Positions 35,021-45,945 are shown, counted from the stretch's first letter. The stretch is DNA of 64,000 bases from Betaproteobacteria bacterium (GCA_016125475.1 WGLR01000013.1:44891-108890); one strand, 5' to 3'. The notes: a model not told the origin generated them from the letters alone. Translations and numbers: made by a program.

Positions 35021-36112
35021 ATGGTCGAAAGCGTTTCCCCGTTCACCGCGCTGCGCCGCATCGGGCAGAGCATCTGGCTGGACAATCTCTCGCGCGACAT
35101 GATCGCGGGCGGCGAACTCGCCCGGCTCGTCGCTGCCGGCGAGGCGACCGGCATCACGACCAATCCCGCGATCTTCAGGAAGGCGATCACGAGCGGCAAC
35201 GCCTACGCACGGAGCCTCGCCGAACTGAAGCGCGCGGAGTCCGATCCCGAACGCCGGTACGAGCGCATGGCGGTCGCCGACGTCCAGGCCGCCTGCGACG
35301 TCCTGAAGCCCGTTCACGACTCGACGTCCGGCGACGACGGGTACGTGAGCCTCGAGGTTTCGCCTCGGCTCGCCTACGATGTCTCCGGCACGGTGGCGGC
35401 CGCACGACGGCTGCACGCGGAGGTCTCGCGCGACAACGTGCTCATCAAGATTCCCGGCACGCCGGAGGGCGCCGTCGCATTCGAGCAGTGCATCGCCGAG
35501 GGGATCAGCGTGAACGTCACGCTGCTGTTCTCGCTCTCCCAGATGGAACGCATCTTCGACGCCTATCTCTCCGGTCTCGAGAAGCTTCGTGCCTCGGGCG
35601 GTGACGTCAGCCGCGTGAAGTCCGTCGCGAGCTTCTTCATGAGCCGCATCGACACGCTCGTGGACAGGCGTCTCGACGAGATCGGGTCTGCCGATGCCGC
35701 GGCGCTCAAGGGCCGGATGGCCGTCGCCGTGGGCAAGCTCGCCTACGTGCGTTACGGCGAGATCTTCGGCGGACCGCGCTTCGGCGCACTGAAGGCCTCG
35801 GGCGCACGCGCGCAGTACCTGCTCTGGGCGAGCACGAGCACGAAGAACCCCGCGTACGACGATCTGCTCTACGTCGAGCCGCTCGTCGGACCCGAGACCG
35901 TCAACACCCTGCCCGACGCGACGCTCGTGGCCCTGCGCGACCACGGCAAGCCGCGCCTGCGCATCGGCGAGGGCATCGACGAGGCGCGTGACACGCTCGA
36001 TCGTCTGCAGCGTCTTGGCATCGATCCCGACGCGGTCGGGCTGCAGCTCCAGCGCGAGGGCGTGAAGCTCTTCGAGGACGCCTACGACGGCCTGCTCGAA
36101 GCGGTGTCCTGA
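35021..36112 (+). CDS. tal: transaldolase
   Basis: This 363-residue transaldolase exchanges a dihydroxyacetone unit between sedoheptulose-7-phosphate and glyceraldehyde-3-phosphate. It shows GITTNPAIFRKAI (about 44-56), a Schiff-base Lys K143 in VLIKIPGTPEG and LLWASTSTKNPAYDDLLYVEPLVG near the C-terminus. The length fits the longer class of transaldolase seen in Actinobacteria and some Proteobacteria. It lies 22 bp after glnB. It is the non-oxidative pentose phosphate member of the nearby carbon block. Confidence 0.93.
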   Translation: MVESVSPFTALRRIGQSIWLDNLSRDMIAGGELARLVAAGEATGITTNPAIFRKAITSGNAYARSLAELKRAESDPERRYERMAVADVQAACDVLKPVHDSTSGDDGYVSLEVSPRLAYDVSGTVAAARRLHAEVSRDNVLIKIPGTPEGAVAFEQCIAEGISVNVTLLFSLSQMERIFDAYLSGLEKLRASGGDVSRVKSVASFFMSRIDTLVDRRLDEIGSADAAALKGRMAVAVGKLAYVRYGEIFGGPRFGALKASGARAQYLLWASTSTKNPAYDDLLYVEPLVGPETVNTLPDATLVALRDHGKPRLRIGEGIDEARDTLDRLQRLGIDPDAVGLQLQREGVKLFEDAYDGLLEAVS

Positions 36113-36163
36113 AACGGTCCGGTTCCGCCCTGTCCGACGGACCACCGTCGCCGCGATTCCCGT

Positions 36164-38551
36164 TCAGGAGCCGTCGCCGGCGGTCGGTCCTCCCGGCCAG
36201 ACCCAGTCCCGGATCTCCGGCATGTCCTGTCCCTGCTCCTCGATGTAGCGCCGGTGCTCGACGAGGCGCGCGCCCAGCCGTTCCTTGAGGCGGGCGCCCT
36301 CGTCACCCGTGCTCGGCAGCCTGTCGATCGCGTCCATCACGAGGTGGAAGCGGTCCATGTCGTTCAGGACGGTCATGTCGAAGGGCGTCGTGATCGTGCC
36401 TTCCTCCTTGTAGCCCCGCACGTGGATGTTGGCGTGGTTCGTGCGCCGGTAGGTGAGCCGGTGGATGAGCCACGGGTACGCGTGGAACGCGAAGATCACG
36501 GGTCTGTCCCGCGTGAACAGCTCGTCGAATTCCCTGTCGCCGAGACCGTGCGGGTGTTCGGTCGCCGGCTGCAGCTTCATGAGGTCGACGACGTTGACGA
36601 CACGGATCTTCAGGCGCGGGAGGTGCGCGCGCATGATCGAGACCGCGGCGAGCGTCTCCAGCGTCGGCACGTCGCCGCAGCAGGCCATGACCACGTCGGG
36701 CGTCTCGCCTGCATCGTTGCCCGCCCACTCCCACACGCCGATGCCGCGGGTGCAGTGCTCCACGGCGGCTTCCATGTCCAGCCACTGCGGTGCCGGGTGC
36801 TTGCCGGCCACGACCACGTTGACGTAGTGCCGGCTGCGCAGGCAGTGGTCCGTCACGGACAGCAGGCAGTTCGCATCCGGGGGAAAGTAGACCCTCACGA
36901 CGCCTGCCTTCTTGTTCACGACGTGGTCGATGAATCCCGGGTCCTGGTGCGTGAAGCCGTTGTGGTCCTGGCGCCACACGTGCGACGTGAGCAGGTAGTT
37001 CAGCGAGGCGATCCTGCGCCGCCAGGGCAGTTCCGCGGTCACCTTCAGCCACTTGGCGTGCTGGTTGAACATGGAATCCACGATGTGGATGAAAGCCTCG
37101 TAGCAGTCGAAGAGCCCGTGCCGCCCGGTGAGGAGGTAGCCTTCGAGCCAGCCCTCGCACTGATGTTCGCTCAGCATCGAGTCGAGCACGCGGCCGTCGG
37201 GTGACAGAAACTCGTCGTCGGGCAGTGTCGTGGCGTTCCACTGCCTCGCAGTGGCCTCGAACAGGGCGCCGAGGCCGTTCGAGAGCGTTTCGTCCGGGCT
37301 GAAGATCCGGAAGTTGCGGGGCTCGCGATTGAGCATCGCGACGTCGCGCAGAAAGGGCCCGAGCACACGCGTGTCGCCCGGCCCCGATGCGCCCGGCCGC
37401 GGCACGTCCTGTGCGTAGGTCCGGAAATCCGGCATGTGCAGGTCGCGCAGCAGCAGGCCGCCGTTCGCGTGCGGGTTCGCGCCCATGCGCCGTTCCCCGG
37501 CGGGCGCGAGCGCAGCGAGTCCGGGGTCGAGGCGCCCCGTGGCATCGAACAGTTCCTCGGGGCGGTAGCTCCTGAGCCACGACTCGAGAAGCGCCAGGTG
37601 TTCGGGGTGCGTGTTCGGGTTGAGCGGCACCTGGTGTGCGCGGAACGAACCTTCGACCCGGTGTCCGTCGACGGTCGCGGGCCCCGTCCATCCCTTGGGC
37701 GACTCGAGCACGATCATGGGCCAGCGCGGACGTGCGGTGTCGCCGTGCACGCGCGCATCGTGCTGGATATCCAGGATGCGCGCCACGGCGCCGTCGAGCG
37801 TGACGGCCATCGCCTCGTGCATCGCCATGGGTTCGTCGCCGCTCACGAAGTACGGCATCCAGCCGTAGCCGCGAAGCAGGTTCTCGAGCTCGTCGCGATC
37901 GATGCGGGCGAGCAGGGTCGGATTCGCGATCTTGTTGCCGTTCAGGTGCAGGATCGGCAGCACTGCGCCGTCGGTGACGGGGTTCAGGAACTTGTTCGAG
38001 TGCCAGGCCGTGGCGAGCGGGCCGGTTTCCGCCTCGCCGTCGCCCACGACGCACGCGACCACGAGATCGGGATTGTCGAACACGGCCCCGAACGAATGGC
38101 TCAGCGAGTAGCCGAGCTCGCCGCCTTCGTGGATGGAACCCGGACACTCGGGTGACGCGTGACTCGGGATCCCGCCGGGAAACGAGAACTGCAGGAAGAG
38201 TTTCCGCAGTCCGGCCTTGTCCTGCCCGATCTCCGGATAGATCTCGCTGTACGTGCCCTCGAGGTAGGTGTTGGCCACGACGGCCGGGCCGCCGTGGCCC
38301 GGACCGGACACGTAGATCATGTTCAGGTCGAACTTCGTGATGACGCGGTTCAGGTGCGCGTAGACGAAGTTCTGTCCCGGGGTCGTGCCCCAGTGGCCCA
38401 GCAGCATGCGCTTGATGTCGGTGTGCGCGAGGGGGCGTTCGAGCAGGGGATTGTCGAAGAGATAGATCTGACCGACCGACAGATAGTTGGCGGCGCGCCA
38501 GTAACCGTCGATCCTTCGCAGCAGGTCCGTCGAGGGGGCTTCCGAGTGCAT
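36164..38551 (-). CDS. xfp: phosphoketolase (Xfp family)
   Basis: This 795-residue ThDP enzyme cleaves xylulose-5-phosphate or fructose-6-phosphate with phosphate to acetyl phosphate and a shorter sugar phosphate. Recognisable blocks are [20 protein letters not shown] (about 52-71), GPGHGGPA (about 83-90), the ThDP motif [11 protein letters not shown], and the C-terminal VNVVDLMKL and [13 protein letters not shown] region. The length matches the family. The ribosome site AAGGAG lies upstream of the ATG. It runs convergent to transaldolase. There is no acetate kinase or phosphotransacetylase next to it. Confidence 0.95.
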   Translation of the reverse strand: MHSEAPSTDLLRRIDGYWRAANYLSVGQIYLFDNPLLERPLAHTDIKRMLLGHWGTTPGQNFVYAHLNRVITKFDLNMIYVSGPGHGGPAVVANTYLEGTYSEIYPEIGQDKAGLRKLFLQFSFPGGIPSHASPECPGSIHEGGELGYSLSHSFGAVFDNPDLVVACVVGDGEAETGPLATAWHSNKFLNPVTDGAVLPILHLNGNKIANPTLLARIDRDELENLLRGYGWMPYFVSGDEPMAMHEAMAVTLDGAVARILDIQHDARVHGDTARPRWPMIVLESPKGWTGPATVDGHRVEGSFRAHQVPLNPNTHPEHLALLESWLRSYRPEELFDATGRLDPGLAALAPAGERRMGANPHANGGLLLRDLHMPDFRTYAQDVPRPGASGPGDTRVLGPFLRDVAMLNREPRNFRIFSPDETLSNGLGALFEATARQWNATTLPDDEFLSPDGRVLDSMLSEHQCEGWLEGYLLTGRHGLFDCYEAFIHIVDSMFNQHAKWLKVTAELPWRRRIASLNYLLTSHVWRQDHNGFTHQDPGFIDHVVNKKAGVVRVYFPPDANCLLSVTDHCLRSRHYVNVVVAGKHPAPQWLDMEAAVEHCTRGIGVWEWAGNDAGETPDVVMACCGDVPTLETLAAVSIMRAHLPRLKIRVVNVVDLMKLQPATEHPHGLGDREFDELFTRDRPVIFAFHAYPWLIHRLTYRRTNHANIHVRGYKEEGTITTPFDMTVLNDMDRFHLVMDAIDRLPSTGDEGARLKERLGARLVEHRRYIEEQGQDMPEIRDWVWPGGPTAGDGS

Positions 38552-38687
38552 GGTTGCATTCTCCTTTCCGGTGCGGGCGCGCGGGCGCCGGGGCGTGAGG
38601 GTCCGGCAGCGGGCAGGGCCGCACGCAGGCCGGCTCCGACCGTCTGCGCCGGTTTCCTGCCCTGCACCGCCCTCGTGTGCGCGCCCG

Positions 38688-39503
38688 CTAGCGCGCCAAG
38701 GGCGGTGCGGAGTCGTCCTCGCCGAGCGTGCCCTGCGCGGCGATCGAGCCGGACAGCGTCGGTCTGCCCTTCAGGATCCATTCGAACGCGACGCCCACGA
38801 GCGCTCCGACAACCGGTCCGGCCAGATAGATCCACGTGGTGCCGAAGTCGCCGCGGACGAGGTCCGGTGCGAGTGACCTGACCGGGTTCATGGATGCGCC
38901 GCTGATCGGCGCGGCCCAGAGCCCGGACAGGACGATGTAACCGCCCACCGCGATCGCGCCGTTCGGCCCGATGTTGCGCGCGCCGGCGGCCGTGCCGAGG
39001 ATCGTGTTCACGAGCCCGGCGGTGAGCACGACCTCCATCGCGAACGCGGAGGCGTTGCCGACGCCGTGTCCCGGCATCGTCGCGCCCAGCGCACCGACGA
39101 CGCCGAACGTCGTCCGCAGGAAGAGCGCGGCCGCGATGCCGCCGACGAGCTGGGCCAGGACGTAGCCCGGCACACGGCGCCACGGGAAGTTCCGTCGCAC
39201 CGCGAACGCGAGCGTGACGGCCGGATTCAGGTGTGCGCCGCTCACGGTGCCCATGAAATAGATGATCGCCATGACCATGAGCCCCGGTGCGACCACGGCC
39301 ATGCCCAGCGTGACGGCGCCGTCGCTCCAGGCGGAGACGACACCGCCTCCGGCTGCGACGAGCACGAGCAGGAACGTGCCCCAGGCCTCCGCGAAGAGGC
39401 GGCGCCACTCGTGCGCGATGTCGAGAAAGTCGGGGGCGGCCTGCTTCCTCAGCATCCGCCACTGCTGGGGCGTGCGGGTCCGGATTGCTCGTGACGTGTT
39501 CAT
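38688..39503 (-). CDS. MIP-family channel (aquaporin/glyceroporin-like) with NPA and NPV motifs
   Basis: This 271-residue membrane channel has about six hydrophobic spans plus two half-helices. The first motif is SGAHLN93-P-A-V; the second is SGASMN206-P-V-R209, with Val in place of the usual Ala of NPA. The Arg of the selectivity filter (R209) is present. Basic residues head the N-terminus. It lies 137 bp upstream of phosphoketolase, in the same direction, and could move water, glycerol or another small neutral solute; the substrate is not predictable. Confidence 0.85.
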   Translation of the reverse strand: MNTSRAIRTRTPQQWRMLRKQAAPDFLDIAHEWRRLFAEAWGTFLLVLVAAGGGVVSAWSDGAVTLGMAVVAPGLMVMAIIYFMGTVSGAHLNPAVTLAFAVRRNFPWRRVPGYVLAQLVGGIAAALFLRTTFGVVGALGATMPGHGVGNASAFAMEVVLTAGLVNTILGTAAGARNIGPNGAIAVGGYIVLSGLWAAPISGASMNPVRSLAPDLVRGDFGTTWIYLAGPVVGALVGVAFEWILKGRPTLSGSIAAQGTLGEDDSAPPLAR

Positions 39504-39612
39504 TCGGTTACTGGCTCCTGCGTGCGATGACCGGTGTCCGGCGGCTGTCCCCGTCGGACAGGGGGTCGGGACCGTCAGTATCGTGGGAATCGCGCACGGC
39601 CGCGCGTCGCGC

Positions 39613-40293
39613 TCACCGAAGCGGGGGCCGGAGCCCGGGTAGATCCTTCGCCACGAGATCGCCGATGCGTTCCACCGTGACGTCCGCCGGTGGATACGCG
39701 GCGTCGTTCGCGGGGTCCAGCGCGTAGTGGCCCTGACGTGGCTGGACCGTCGTGAGCCGTTCTCCCCAGTGGTGTTTCATCGCGGTCAGGATGCGCAGCT
39801 TGTCGTCGACCATCACGTAGTGCCGGGCGGGGTAGCGCTGCGCCACCATGTCGAGCATGCGTTCCTTGTGCAGGCAGATCAGGACGCGACCCCCGACCGC
39901 GTCCCACAGCCCCGAACGCTGGGTCTTCCGCGGCTGGAACACGACGTCGCCGTCCGAGAGGACGACCGTGAGTCCCATACCGTCGAAGTCGCGAATCAGC
40001 GCCAGTGCGCCGGGATAGAGGCGGTCCGCGAACGGGTAGTCGACGAGGTACGACGACATCAGCAGCAGCCGGGGATCGTTCTCCGTCTCGAGCCGGTAGC
40101 GCTGCAGGGCGCCGAGATAGTCGGCGTAGCCGAGTTCCCGGCGACACGACTCGAAGATCGCCCAGTAGCGGTCGCGGTTCGCCGTTCCGAACTCGCTGCG
40201 CAGGTGCTCGTCGAGATCCGCCACGACGTGGTCGTTGTCCAGGAGCGTGTTGTCCACGTCGAGCAGAAACACGATGTCCGCGTGACGTGTCAT
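39613..40293 (-). CDS. HAD-family hydrolase
   Basis: This 226-residue HAD phosphatase-like protein has motif I L-D12-VD14-NTLLD, motif II VVLSDGD, a Lys in the PRKTQRSG region and motif IV VMVDDK. A helical cap occupies residues about 25-105. The ATG overlaps the zwf stop by four bases (ATGA), so it is translationally coupled as the third gene of gnd-zwf-HAD. A sugar-phosphate phosphatase role, such as on gluconate- or glucose-derived phosphates, is a guess from context. Confidence 0.8.
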   Translation of the reverse strand: MTRHADIVFLLDVDNTLLDNDHVVADLDEHLRSEFGTANRDRYWAIFESCRRELGYADYLGALQRYRLETENDPRLLLMSSYLVDYPFADRLYPGALALIRDFDGMGLTVVLSDGDVVFQPRKTQRSGLWDAVGGRVLICLHKERMLDMVAQRYPARHYVMVDDKLRILTAMKHHWGERLTTVQPRQGHYALDPANDAAYPPADVTVERIGDLVAKDLPGLRPPLR

Positions 40294-41702
40294 CTGTCGC
40301 GCGGTTCCGGCGTCGGGTTGTGCCACGCGCCGTCCGGAGCGATCAGCGCGTCCGCGGCCCTGGGCCCCCAGCTGCCCCGCCGGTACGGATGCACGGGCGG
40401 AGGCGACGCGAGGATCGGGTCGACCGCGGCCCAGGCAGCCTCCACGGCATCCTCGCGCGTGAACAGCGCACCGTCACCGTCCAGCGCGTCCGAGAGCAGG
40501 CGCGCGTAGGGGGGTTCCGCGCCCGTCTGCTCCTCGCTCAGATAGAGCTCCCGCTGATCGCCCGTGAATTCCTTGCCGGCGCGCTTGACGCGAGCGGCCA
40601 GCGCGACGGCCGAACTCGGCGAGAGGCGGAAGCGGAGGTAGTTGGATCGCCCGTCCGCGGGCGCGGCGTCGTCGAAGAGCTTCTGCGGTGGCGCCTTCAG
40701 CTGCACGAGGACTTCCGCCGCCTTCTCCGCGAGGCACTTGCCCGAGCGGATGTACCAGGGCACGCCGCCCCAGCGCCACGAATCGACGAAGAGCCTGAGG
40801 GCACAGAACGTCTCGACATCGGAGCGTCTCGCGACGCCGGGCTCGCGGCGGTAGCCCGAGTACTGCCCCCGCACCACGTCCTCCGCCCGCAGGGGACGCA
40901 TCGCCTGGAACACCTTCGCCTTCTCGGCGTGCACGGCGCCGTAGCCCTGGTAGCCCGGGGGCTCCATCGCGAGCAGCGCGACGATCTGGAAGAGGTGATT
41001 CTGCACGACGTCGCGCAGGCAACCCGCGCTGTCGTAGAACCCGCCGCGGCTCCCCACCCCGAAGTCCTCGGCGAGCGTGATCTGCACGGATGCGATGCAG
41101 TTGCGGTTCCAGATCGGCTCCAGGAACGAATTCGCGAAGCGGAAGTAGAGGATGTTCATGATCGCTTCCTTCCCCAGGTAGTGATCGATCCGGAAGATCG
41201 ATTCCTCGGGGAACACCGACTGCGCGATGCGGTTGAGCTTCTGCGCGGAGGCGAGGTCGCGGCCGAACGGCTTCTCGACGATCACGCGCGCGTCCTCGGT
41301 CAGTCCGGCCGCCCCGAGTCCCTCCATGACCGTCCCGAACAGCGAAGGCGGGATGGCGAGGTAATGCGCGGGACGTCGTGCGGCGCCGAGCGCGGTCTTC
41401 AGTGCCGAGAAGGTGTCGGAGTCGTTGTAGTCGCCCTCGACGTAACGAAGCCGGGAGAGCAGATGCCTGTGCGCCTCCCGGTCGTCGACCTTGCCGGCCG
41501 CCCGGATGCTTTCCGTGGCGTGGCGGCGCAGGTCCGCCGTGGTCCACTTCGACGACGCGACGCCCACGACGGGAACATCGAGGGCGCCGCGCTTCGTCAT
41601 CTCGTACAGCGCCGGAAAGATCATCTTGTGCGCGAGATCGCCCGTCACGCCGAAGAGCACGAGCGCATCCGAGCGTCCGGTGCGGTCAGCCGTGCGTTTC
41701 AT
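40290..41702 (-). CDS. zwf: glucose-6-phosphate 1-dehydrogenase
   Basis: This 470-residue enzyme oxidises glucose-6-phosphate to 6-phosphogluconolactone with NAD(P)+. It shows the nucleotide motif GVTGDLAHK (18-26), EKPFGRDL (143-150) and the substrate motif [10 protein letters not shown] (171-180) with its Lys/His. The ATG follows the gnd stop by one base and the HAD gene overlaps its own stop, so it is the middle gene of a compact operon. No pgl (lactonase) gene is adjacent. Confidence 0.96.
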   Translation of the reverse strand: MKRTADRTGRSDALVLFGVTGDLAHKMIFPALYEMTKRGALDVPVVGVASSKWTTADLRRHATESIRAAGKVDDREAHRHLLSRLRYVEGDYNDSDTFSALKTALGAARRPAHYLAIPPSLFGTVMEGLGAAGLTEDARVIVEKPFGRDLASAQKLNRIAQSVFPEESIFRIDHYLGKEAIMNILYFRFANSFLEPIWNRNCIASVQITLAEDFGVGSRGGFYDSAGCLRDVVQNHLFQIVALLAMEPPGYQGYGAVHAEKAKVFQAMRPLRAEDVVRGQYSGYRREPGVARRSDVETFCALRLFVDSWRWGGVPWYIRSGKCLAEKAAEVLVQLKAPPQKLFDDAAPADGRSNYLRFRLSPSSAVALAARVKRAGKEFTGDQRELYLSEEQTGAEPPYARLLSDALDGDGALFTREDAVEAAWAAVDPILASPPPVHPYRRGSWGPRAADALIAPDGAWHNPTPEPRDR

Positions 41703-41703
41703 G

Positions 41704-42732
41704 TCAGGAGTTCCCTTCGTCGGCCGGCTTCTCGTCGTGACCGCCGAACTGCTTGCGCATCGCCGAGAGCGACCGGTCCGCGAAGCCGGCCCTGCCGCGC
41801 GAGCTGAAGCGCTCGTACAGGGCGGCGCTCAGCACGGGAACCGGCACGGACTCGTCGATCGCGGCCGCGATGGTCCAGCGGCCCTCGCCGGAATCGGACA
41901 CGCGCCCCGCGAAGTTCTCGAGATCGGGGTTCTCGAACAGCGAGGCGGCCGTGAGATCGAGCAGCCAGGATCTGATCACGCTGCCGCGTCGCCACACTTC
42001 CGAGATCCCGCTCAGGTCCAGGTCGTACTGGTAGTACTTCGCATCCCGCTGCGGGGCCGTCTCCGCGTCCGCCTCCGTGCTGCGCTTCCCCGCATTCGCG
42101 TGTCGCAGGACGTTGAGTCCTTCGGCGTACGCGGCCATGACCCCGTACTCGATCCCGTTGTGCACCATCTTCACGAAGTGCCCGGCACCCGTCGGCCCGC
42201 AGTGCAGGTAACCGTGTTCCGCCGGTGCCGGCTCGCCCGTGCGGCCGGGCGTGCGGGCCGCCGCTTCCACGCCCGGTGCGATGCTCCGGAAGATCGGGTC
42301 GAGGTGCGCGACGACTTCTTCGTCGCCGCCGATCATGAGGCAGAAGCCGCGCTCCAGGCCGAAGACGCCGCCGCTCGTGCCGCAGTCGACGTAGCGGATG
42401 CCGGATCCGGCGAGCGTCGCGGCGCGCTCGATGTCGTCACGGTAGTAGCTGTTGCCGCCGTCGATGACGATGTCGCCCGCCGTCAGGTGCCTGGCGAGTT
42501 CCGCCACGGTGTCACCCGTTACGCCGGCGGGCACCATCACCCAGACGGCGCGCGGCCTCGACAGTCCTTCGACCAGTTCCCCGATCGATGTGCAGCCCTG
42601 CACGCCGTCGCGCGCCACGGCCTTCACCGCGTCGGGATTCACGTCGTACACGACGCACTCGTGTCCGTCGTTCGCGAGCCGGCGCACGAGATTCGCGCCC
42701 ATGCGGCCCAGTCCGATCATGCCGAGTTGCAT
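41704..42732 (-). CDS. gnd: 6-phosphogluconate dehydrogenase (decarboxylating), short form
   Basis: This 342-residue enzyme converts 6-phosphogluconate to ribulose-5-phosphate and CO2. It shows the N-terminal Rossmann motif [25 protein letters not shown] for the substrate, the substrate-binding [10 protein letters not shown] and the C-terminal [13 protein letters not shown]. The length is well below the usual ~470 residues and fits the short YqeC/GntZ-like class, which often prefers NAD+. The ribosome site AAAGGAG precedes the ATG. It heads the gnd-zwf-HAD operon. Confidence 0.93.
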   Translation of the reverse strand: MQLGMIGLGRMGANLVRRLANDGHECVVYDVNPDAVKAVARDGVQGCTSIGELVEGLSRPRAVWVMVPAGVTGDTVAELARHLTAGDIVIDGGNSYYRDDIERAATLAGSGIRYVDCGTSGGVFGLERGFCLMIGGDEEVVAHLDPIFRSIAPGVEAAARTPGRTGEPAPAEHGYLHCGPTGAGHFVKMVHNGIEYGVMAAYAEGLNVLRHANAGKRSTEADAETAPQRDAKYYQYDLDLSGISEVWRRGSVIRSWLLDLTAASLFENPDLENFAGRVSDSGEGRWTIAAAIDESVPVPVLSAALYERFSSRGRAGFADRSLSAMRKQFGGHDEKPADEGNS

Positions 42733-43015
42733 TCGAGGATCTCCTTTCGTGTGCGGGGCGCGACAGGGCACGCTTCGCCGCCGGGGAGTTTCCGTCACGG
42801 CCGAACGTGTCCAAGTGCATGCGGAGGCGTCCGGCGAGGTCGTGACGTGAGCCGGAAACGGGGCCGGCGCGGGGATGGGCAGCGGTGCGCCGTCCGTCGC
42901 GCGGGCGCACGAAATTTCGACAGCCGCCGGCAACCGAAGTTGCTGCGTCGCCGCCCGGCATCCGACAGTGCGACCGCGCACCCGGTGCAGAGGTTCGCGG
43001 CGCCAGCGAGGCCGG

Positions 43016-43357
43016 TCAGCGATCGTCGAGGCGTCGGGATGCCAGATGGATGGCCAGGACGGCGGGCAGGAGCGCCAGGAATGGAACGACCATGAACAGG
43101 GGCGCCCACGCGCTGGTCGGCGGCGGCGCGGCGTCCTGCGCATACCAGCCGAAGAGGGCGAGGAAGAGACCGAACGCGAACAGCACCTTGCCGCCGAACG
43201 CATTGATCTCGTACCAGTTGCGGCGGGACGCGAACGACCGTCGGGTGCGGATGCCGTAGAAGCGGTTCATCGGCACCTTCCGCGCGATGAGCGGAACGCA
43301 CAGCAGCATCGTGAGGGCGCCCACCCCGATGTGCACGTATGGTATCGGCACTGCCAT
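43016..43357 (-). CDS. SdpI/YhfL-like small membrane protein
   Basis: This 113-residue membrane protein has about three hydrophobic spans and begins MAVPIPYVHIGVGALTM. The central NRFYGIRTRRSFASRRNWYEINAFGGKVLF segment is the hallmark of the SdpI/YhfL family (the C-terminal part of the Bacillus toxin-immunity protein SdpI). No toxin genes are next to it, so an immunity role is unlikely on this evidence. It lies 37 bp downstream of the GST-like gene on the same strand. Confidence 0.75.
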   Translation of the reverse strand: MAVPIPYVHIGVGALTMLLCVPLIARKVPMNRFYGIRTRRSFASRRNWYEINAFGGKVLFAFGLFLALFGWYAQDAAPPPTSAWAPLFMVVPFLALLPAVLAIHLASRRLDDR

Positions 43358-43394
43358 GCGCGGCTGCCTTCCGGCGAAGGGCGCCCGGCGTCGA

Positions 43395-44318
43395 CTAGAG
43401 CCGGGACACCCGGTAGCCGACGCGCGGGAAGTGCACGCACACCGTGCCCACGCGGTCGTCCTCCCGCAGCAGCGCGATCCGGTCCCGTTCGACGAGGCGC
43501 ACGGTACCCGCCACGGGCGTCTCGCCACTGTCCGCGTCGTAGACCACGGACACCGCCATGCCGGGCTCGAGTCCCTGCGCATCGTGCGGGTCGGCGGTCT
43601 CGGGCGTCGCCGGTTCGCTCGTGCGGGCGACCTCGAGCGCGGCCTCGGGCGTCATGTCGGAGGGTCGGCCGTGCCCGATCGCCTTCACGCGCTCCTCCCA
43701 GGCTTCGAGCGCCGGAAACTCGGCGAGCATGTCCGGGCCGCCCTGCCAACGGCTGCGCACGAACCAGACGACGTAGTAGCACATCGCATCGGACAGACCC
43801 GGTGCGTCACCGGGCAGGAAGCGCCGTCCCGCGCGGAGGTGTTCGTCGATCCAGCCGAGCTGTGCGCGAATCTGCGCGACGACGTGCGGCAGCTCCGCCT
43901 GCACTTTCGCGAGATCCCCCTTCGGTCCCAGGAACAGTCGTGCACGGTCACGCGCGAAGTCCGGCGGGAGCTGCGCCGCGTTGGCGGCGAGCGAGAGGCG
44001 CACGGCCGTGTTGAACAGGCTGTCGGTCCAGCGCCCGATGCCCCACGACGGTCCGTCCGCGCCACCGGGCGGGTGGCCGGGGTCGGGATGGCGGCGCTCG
44101 ATCTCGCGCAGCACGCACTGGCTGTCGCAGTAGATGTCGGCTCCGATCTGCATGAACGGCGTTCGCCGGTAACCGCCCGTGAGCGGCATGACGAACGGCT
44201 TCGGCGGCAGCCGCGGGATCTCCACGGAACGCCACGGGAGCCCCTTGATTCCGAGTGCGATCCGGACCTTCTCGGACACGGGGGAAGCGGGGTAGTGGTG
44301 CAGGATCAGTTCGTCCAT
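43395..44318 (-). CDS. glutathione S-transferase family protein with C-terminal extension
   Basis: This 307-residue protein has a GST-type thioredoxin fold (residues 1-80: LILHHYPASPVSEKVRIALG and the C-D-S-Q glutathione pocket), then an all-helical GST C domain to about residue 220. An additional ~60-residue beta-rich C-terminal region follows (GLEPGMAVSVVYDADSG...), which is outside normal GSTs. The N-terminal Ser12 may be the catalytic residue. The substrate is unknown. The extension may be a small barrel fold. Confidence 0.75.
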   Translation of the reverse strand: MDELILHHYPASPVSEKVRIALGIKGLPWRSVEIPRLPPKPFVMPLTGGYRRTPFMQIGADIYCDSQCVLREIERRHPDPGHPPGGADGPSWGIGRWTDSLFNTAVRLSLAANAAQLPPDFARDRARLFLGPKGDLAKVQAELPHVVAQIRAQLGWIDEHLRAGRRFLPGDAPGLSDAMCYYVVWFVRSRWQGGPDMLAEFPALEAWEERVKAIGHGRPSDMTPEAALEVARTSEPATPETADPHDAQGLEPGMAVSVVYDADSGETPVAGTVRLVERDRIALLREDDRVGTVCVHFPRVGYRVSRL

Positions 44319-44431
44319 CGCTGGTTTCTCCGGTCAGGATTCGTGTCAAACGCGTAGGCCCGCTGCGCGGTGCACGCGCGCGCCGCGATCGGTGCGAGAA
44401 TGCCCGCGGTGAACGAGCAGGATGCACCCTC

Positions 44432-45061
44432 ATGAAACTCATCATCGCCCGCCCGAGTCCCTTCGCGCGCAAGACCCGTGTCTTCGTGATCGAGAAGGAC
44501 ATCGCCTGCGACATCGTCGTCGAGAACCCCTGGCAGCCGGACACCACGGTTTCCCGCGCGAATCCGCTCGGCAAGGTGCCGACGCTCCTGCTCGACGACG
44601 GCACGGCCGTGCACGATTCCCGCGTCATCGTGGAGTATCTCGAAACGCTCGACCGTCCGCCACGGCTGATCCCCGACGAACCGTCCCTGCGGATCGCGCA
44701 CCGGCAGATCGAAGCGGTCGCGGACGGGATCTGCGACGCCGTCGTGCTCACCGTGCTCGAGGGTACGCGGCCGGAGGGAAAGCGAAGCGACGACTGGCTC
44801 GCACGGCAGCAGCAGAAGATCGCTGCCGGCACGGCCGAACTCGAGCGGCTGCTGGGCGACCGCGAAACCTTCACGACGCACGGGTTCGGGCTCGCGGAGA
44901 TCGCGGCCGGATGCGCGCTCGGCTACCTCGACCTGCGCCATCCGGCGTTCGACTGGCGCCGTGCCGCGCCCGGACTCGTACCGTTCTTCGAGCGCGTCTC
45001 GTCCCGCCCCTCGTTCGAGCTCACGAAGCCCGCGCTCCAGGCCGTTCCCGCCACGCTCTAG
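44432..45061 (+). CDS. glutathione S-transferase family protein
   Basis: This 209-residue protein has a compact GST domain: MKLIIARPSPFARKTRV at the N-terminus (Ser9 or nearby as thiol-binding residue), GKVPTLLLDDGTAVHDSRVIVEYLE glutathione-binding block (about 49-73) and an all-helical C half with ADGICDAVVLTVLE. It is divergent from the larger GST-like gene. A role in detoxification or isomerisation is expected by family; no substrate can be predicted. Confidence 0.85.
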   Translation: MKLIIARPSPFARKTRVFVIEKDIACDIVVENPWQPDTTVSRANPLGKVPTLLLDDGTAVHDSRVIVEYLETLDRPPRLIPDEPSLRIAHRQIEAVADGICDAVVLTVLEGTRPEGKRSDDWLARQQQKIAAGTAELERLLGDRETFTTHGFGLAEIAAGCALGYLDLRHPAFDWRRAAPGLVPFFERVSSRPSFELTKPALQAVPATL

Positions 45062-45165
45062 CCCGCGCCTCGCGTGGCTTGCCGCCACGCGGCTGCGGGC
45101 CTATCGTTCGGCGCTGTGCGTGCCGCGTCGACACGCGGCCCCTTCGACCTGCCTCCGGAGCCGTC

Positions 45166-45945
45166 ATGCAGCCAGTCAACGAATCCGCCGCGCGTTTCGA
45201 CACGAACGCCGCGAACTACGCGACCAGCGAGATCCACCGGGACAGCCCGTCGATCGCGCTGCTGCACGACATCCTCGCGGACCGTGCCACCGGTTCGGCA
45301 TGCGACGTCGCGTGCGGGGCCGGACACCTCGCGCTGTCGTTCGCGGGGCGCGCGGCGCGCATCGCCGGCGTGGACCTGTCGCCGCGGATGCTCGCGGCGT
45401 TTCGCGATCTCGCGACCACACGCGGGATCGAGGTCGAGACCCATTGCGCGGCGGCGGAGGCGCTGCCGTTTCCCGACGGCACGTTCGACGTCGTCGCGAG
45501 TCGCCTCGCCCCGCATCACTTCGTGGGAATCGAACGGGCGGTCGCCGAGATGGCGCGTGTCGCGCGCCCGGGTGGCACTGTCGCGGTCATCGACCTCGAG
45601 GGAGACAGCGATCCGGAGGTCGATGCGCTCAATCACGCGCTGGAGATGCTGCACGACCCCACGCACGTCCGGAGCTACACGGCGGCACGCTGGCACGAAC
45701 TCTTCCGCGAGGCGGGTCTCCGGGACATCCGGCAGCACGTGGCGCTCTCCGAATACCCGGCGGGCATTCCGGTGGCGAGGTGGTGCGAGATCACCGCGTC
45801 GGGCATCGACGCGGAACGCGCGATTCGCGAACGTCTCGGGGAATGCCCGCCGGACCGGCTGGCAGCGCTGGGCATCGCGCGACGGGGGGCGGAGTTCTTC
45901 CTGTCGATCCGGACGGTGCTCACCGTCGGTTCCCGGCCGTCGTGA
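45166..45945 (+). CDS. SAM-dependent class I methyltransferase
   Basis: This 259-residue UbiE/methyltransferase-11-type enzyme has motif I DVACGAGHLALSF (about 48-60), GVDLSPRMLAAF, the LPFPDGTFDVV block and motif VARPGGTVAVIDLEG. The layout matches the ubiquinone/menaquinone- and arsenite-type methyltransferase family. It follows the GST gene by about 100 bp. The acceptor substrate is unknown. Confidence 0.82.
   Translation: MQPVNESAARFDTNAANYATSEIHRDSPSIALLHDILADRATGSACDVACGAGHLALSFAGRAARIAGVDLSPRMLAAFRDLATTRGIEVETHCAAAEALPFPDGTFDVVASRLAPHHFVGIERAVAEMARVARPGGTVAVIDLEGDSDPEVDALNHALEMLHDPTHVRSYTAARWHELFREAGLRDIRQHVALSEYPAGIPVARWCEITASGIDAERAIRERLGECPPDRLAALGIARRGAEFFLSIRTVLTVGSRPS

Noticed and set aside
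36116..36143. Hairpin between transaldolase and phosphoketolase genes
   Set aside because: Only a 6-bp stem with a long loop and no T-tract; too weak to call a terminator.
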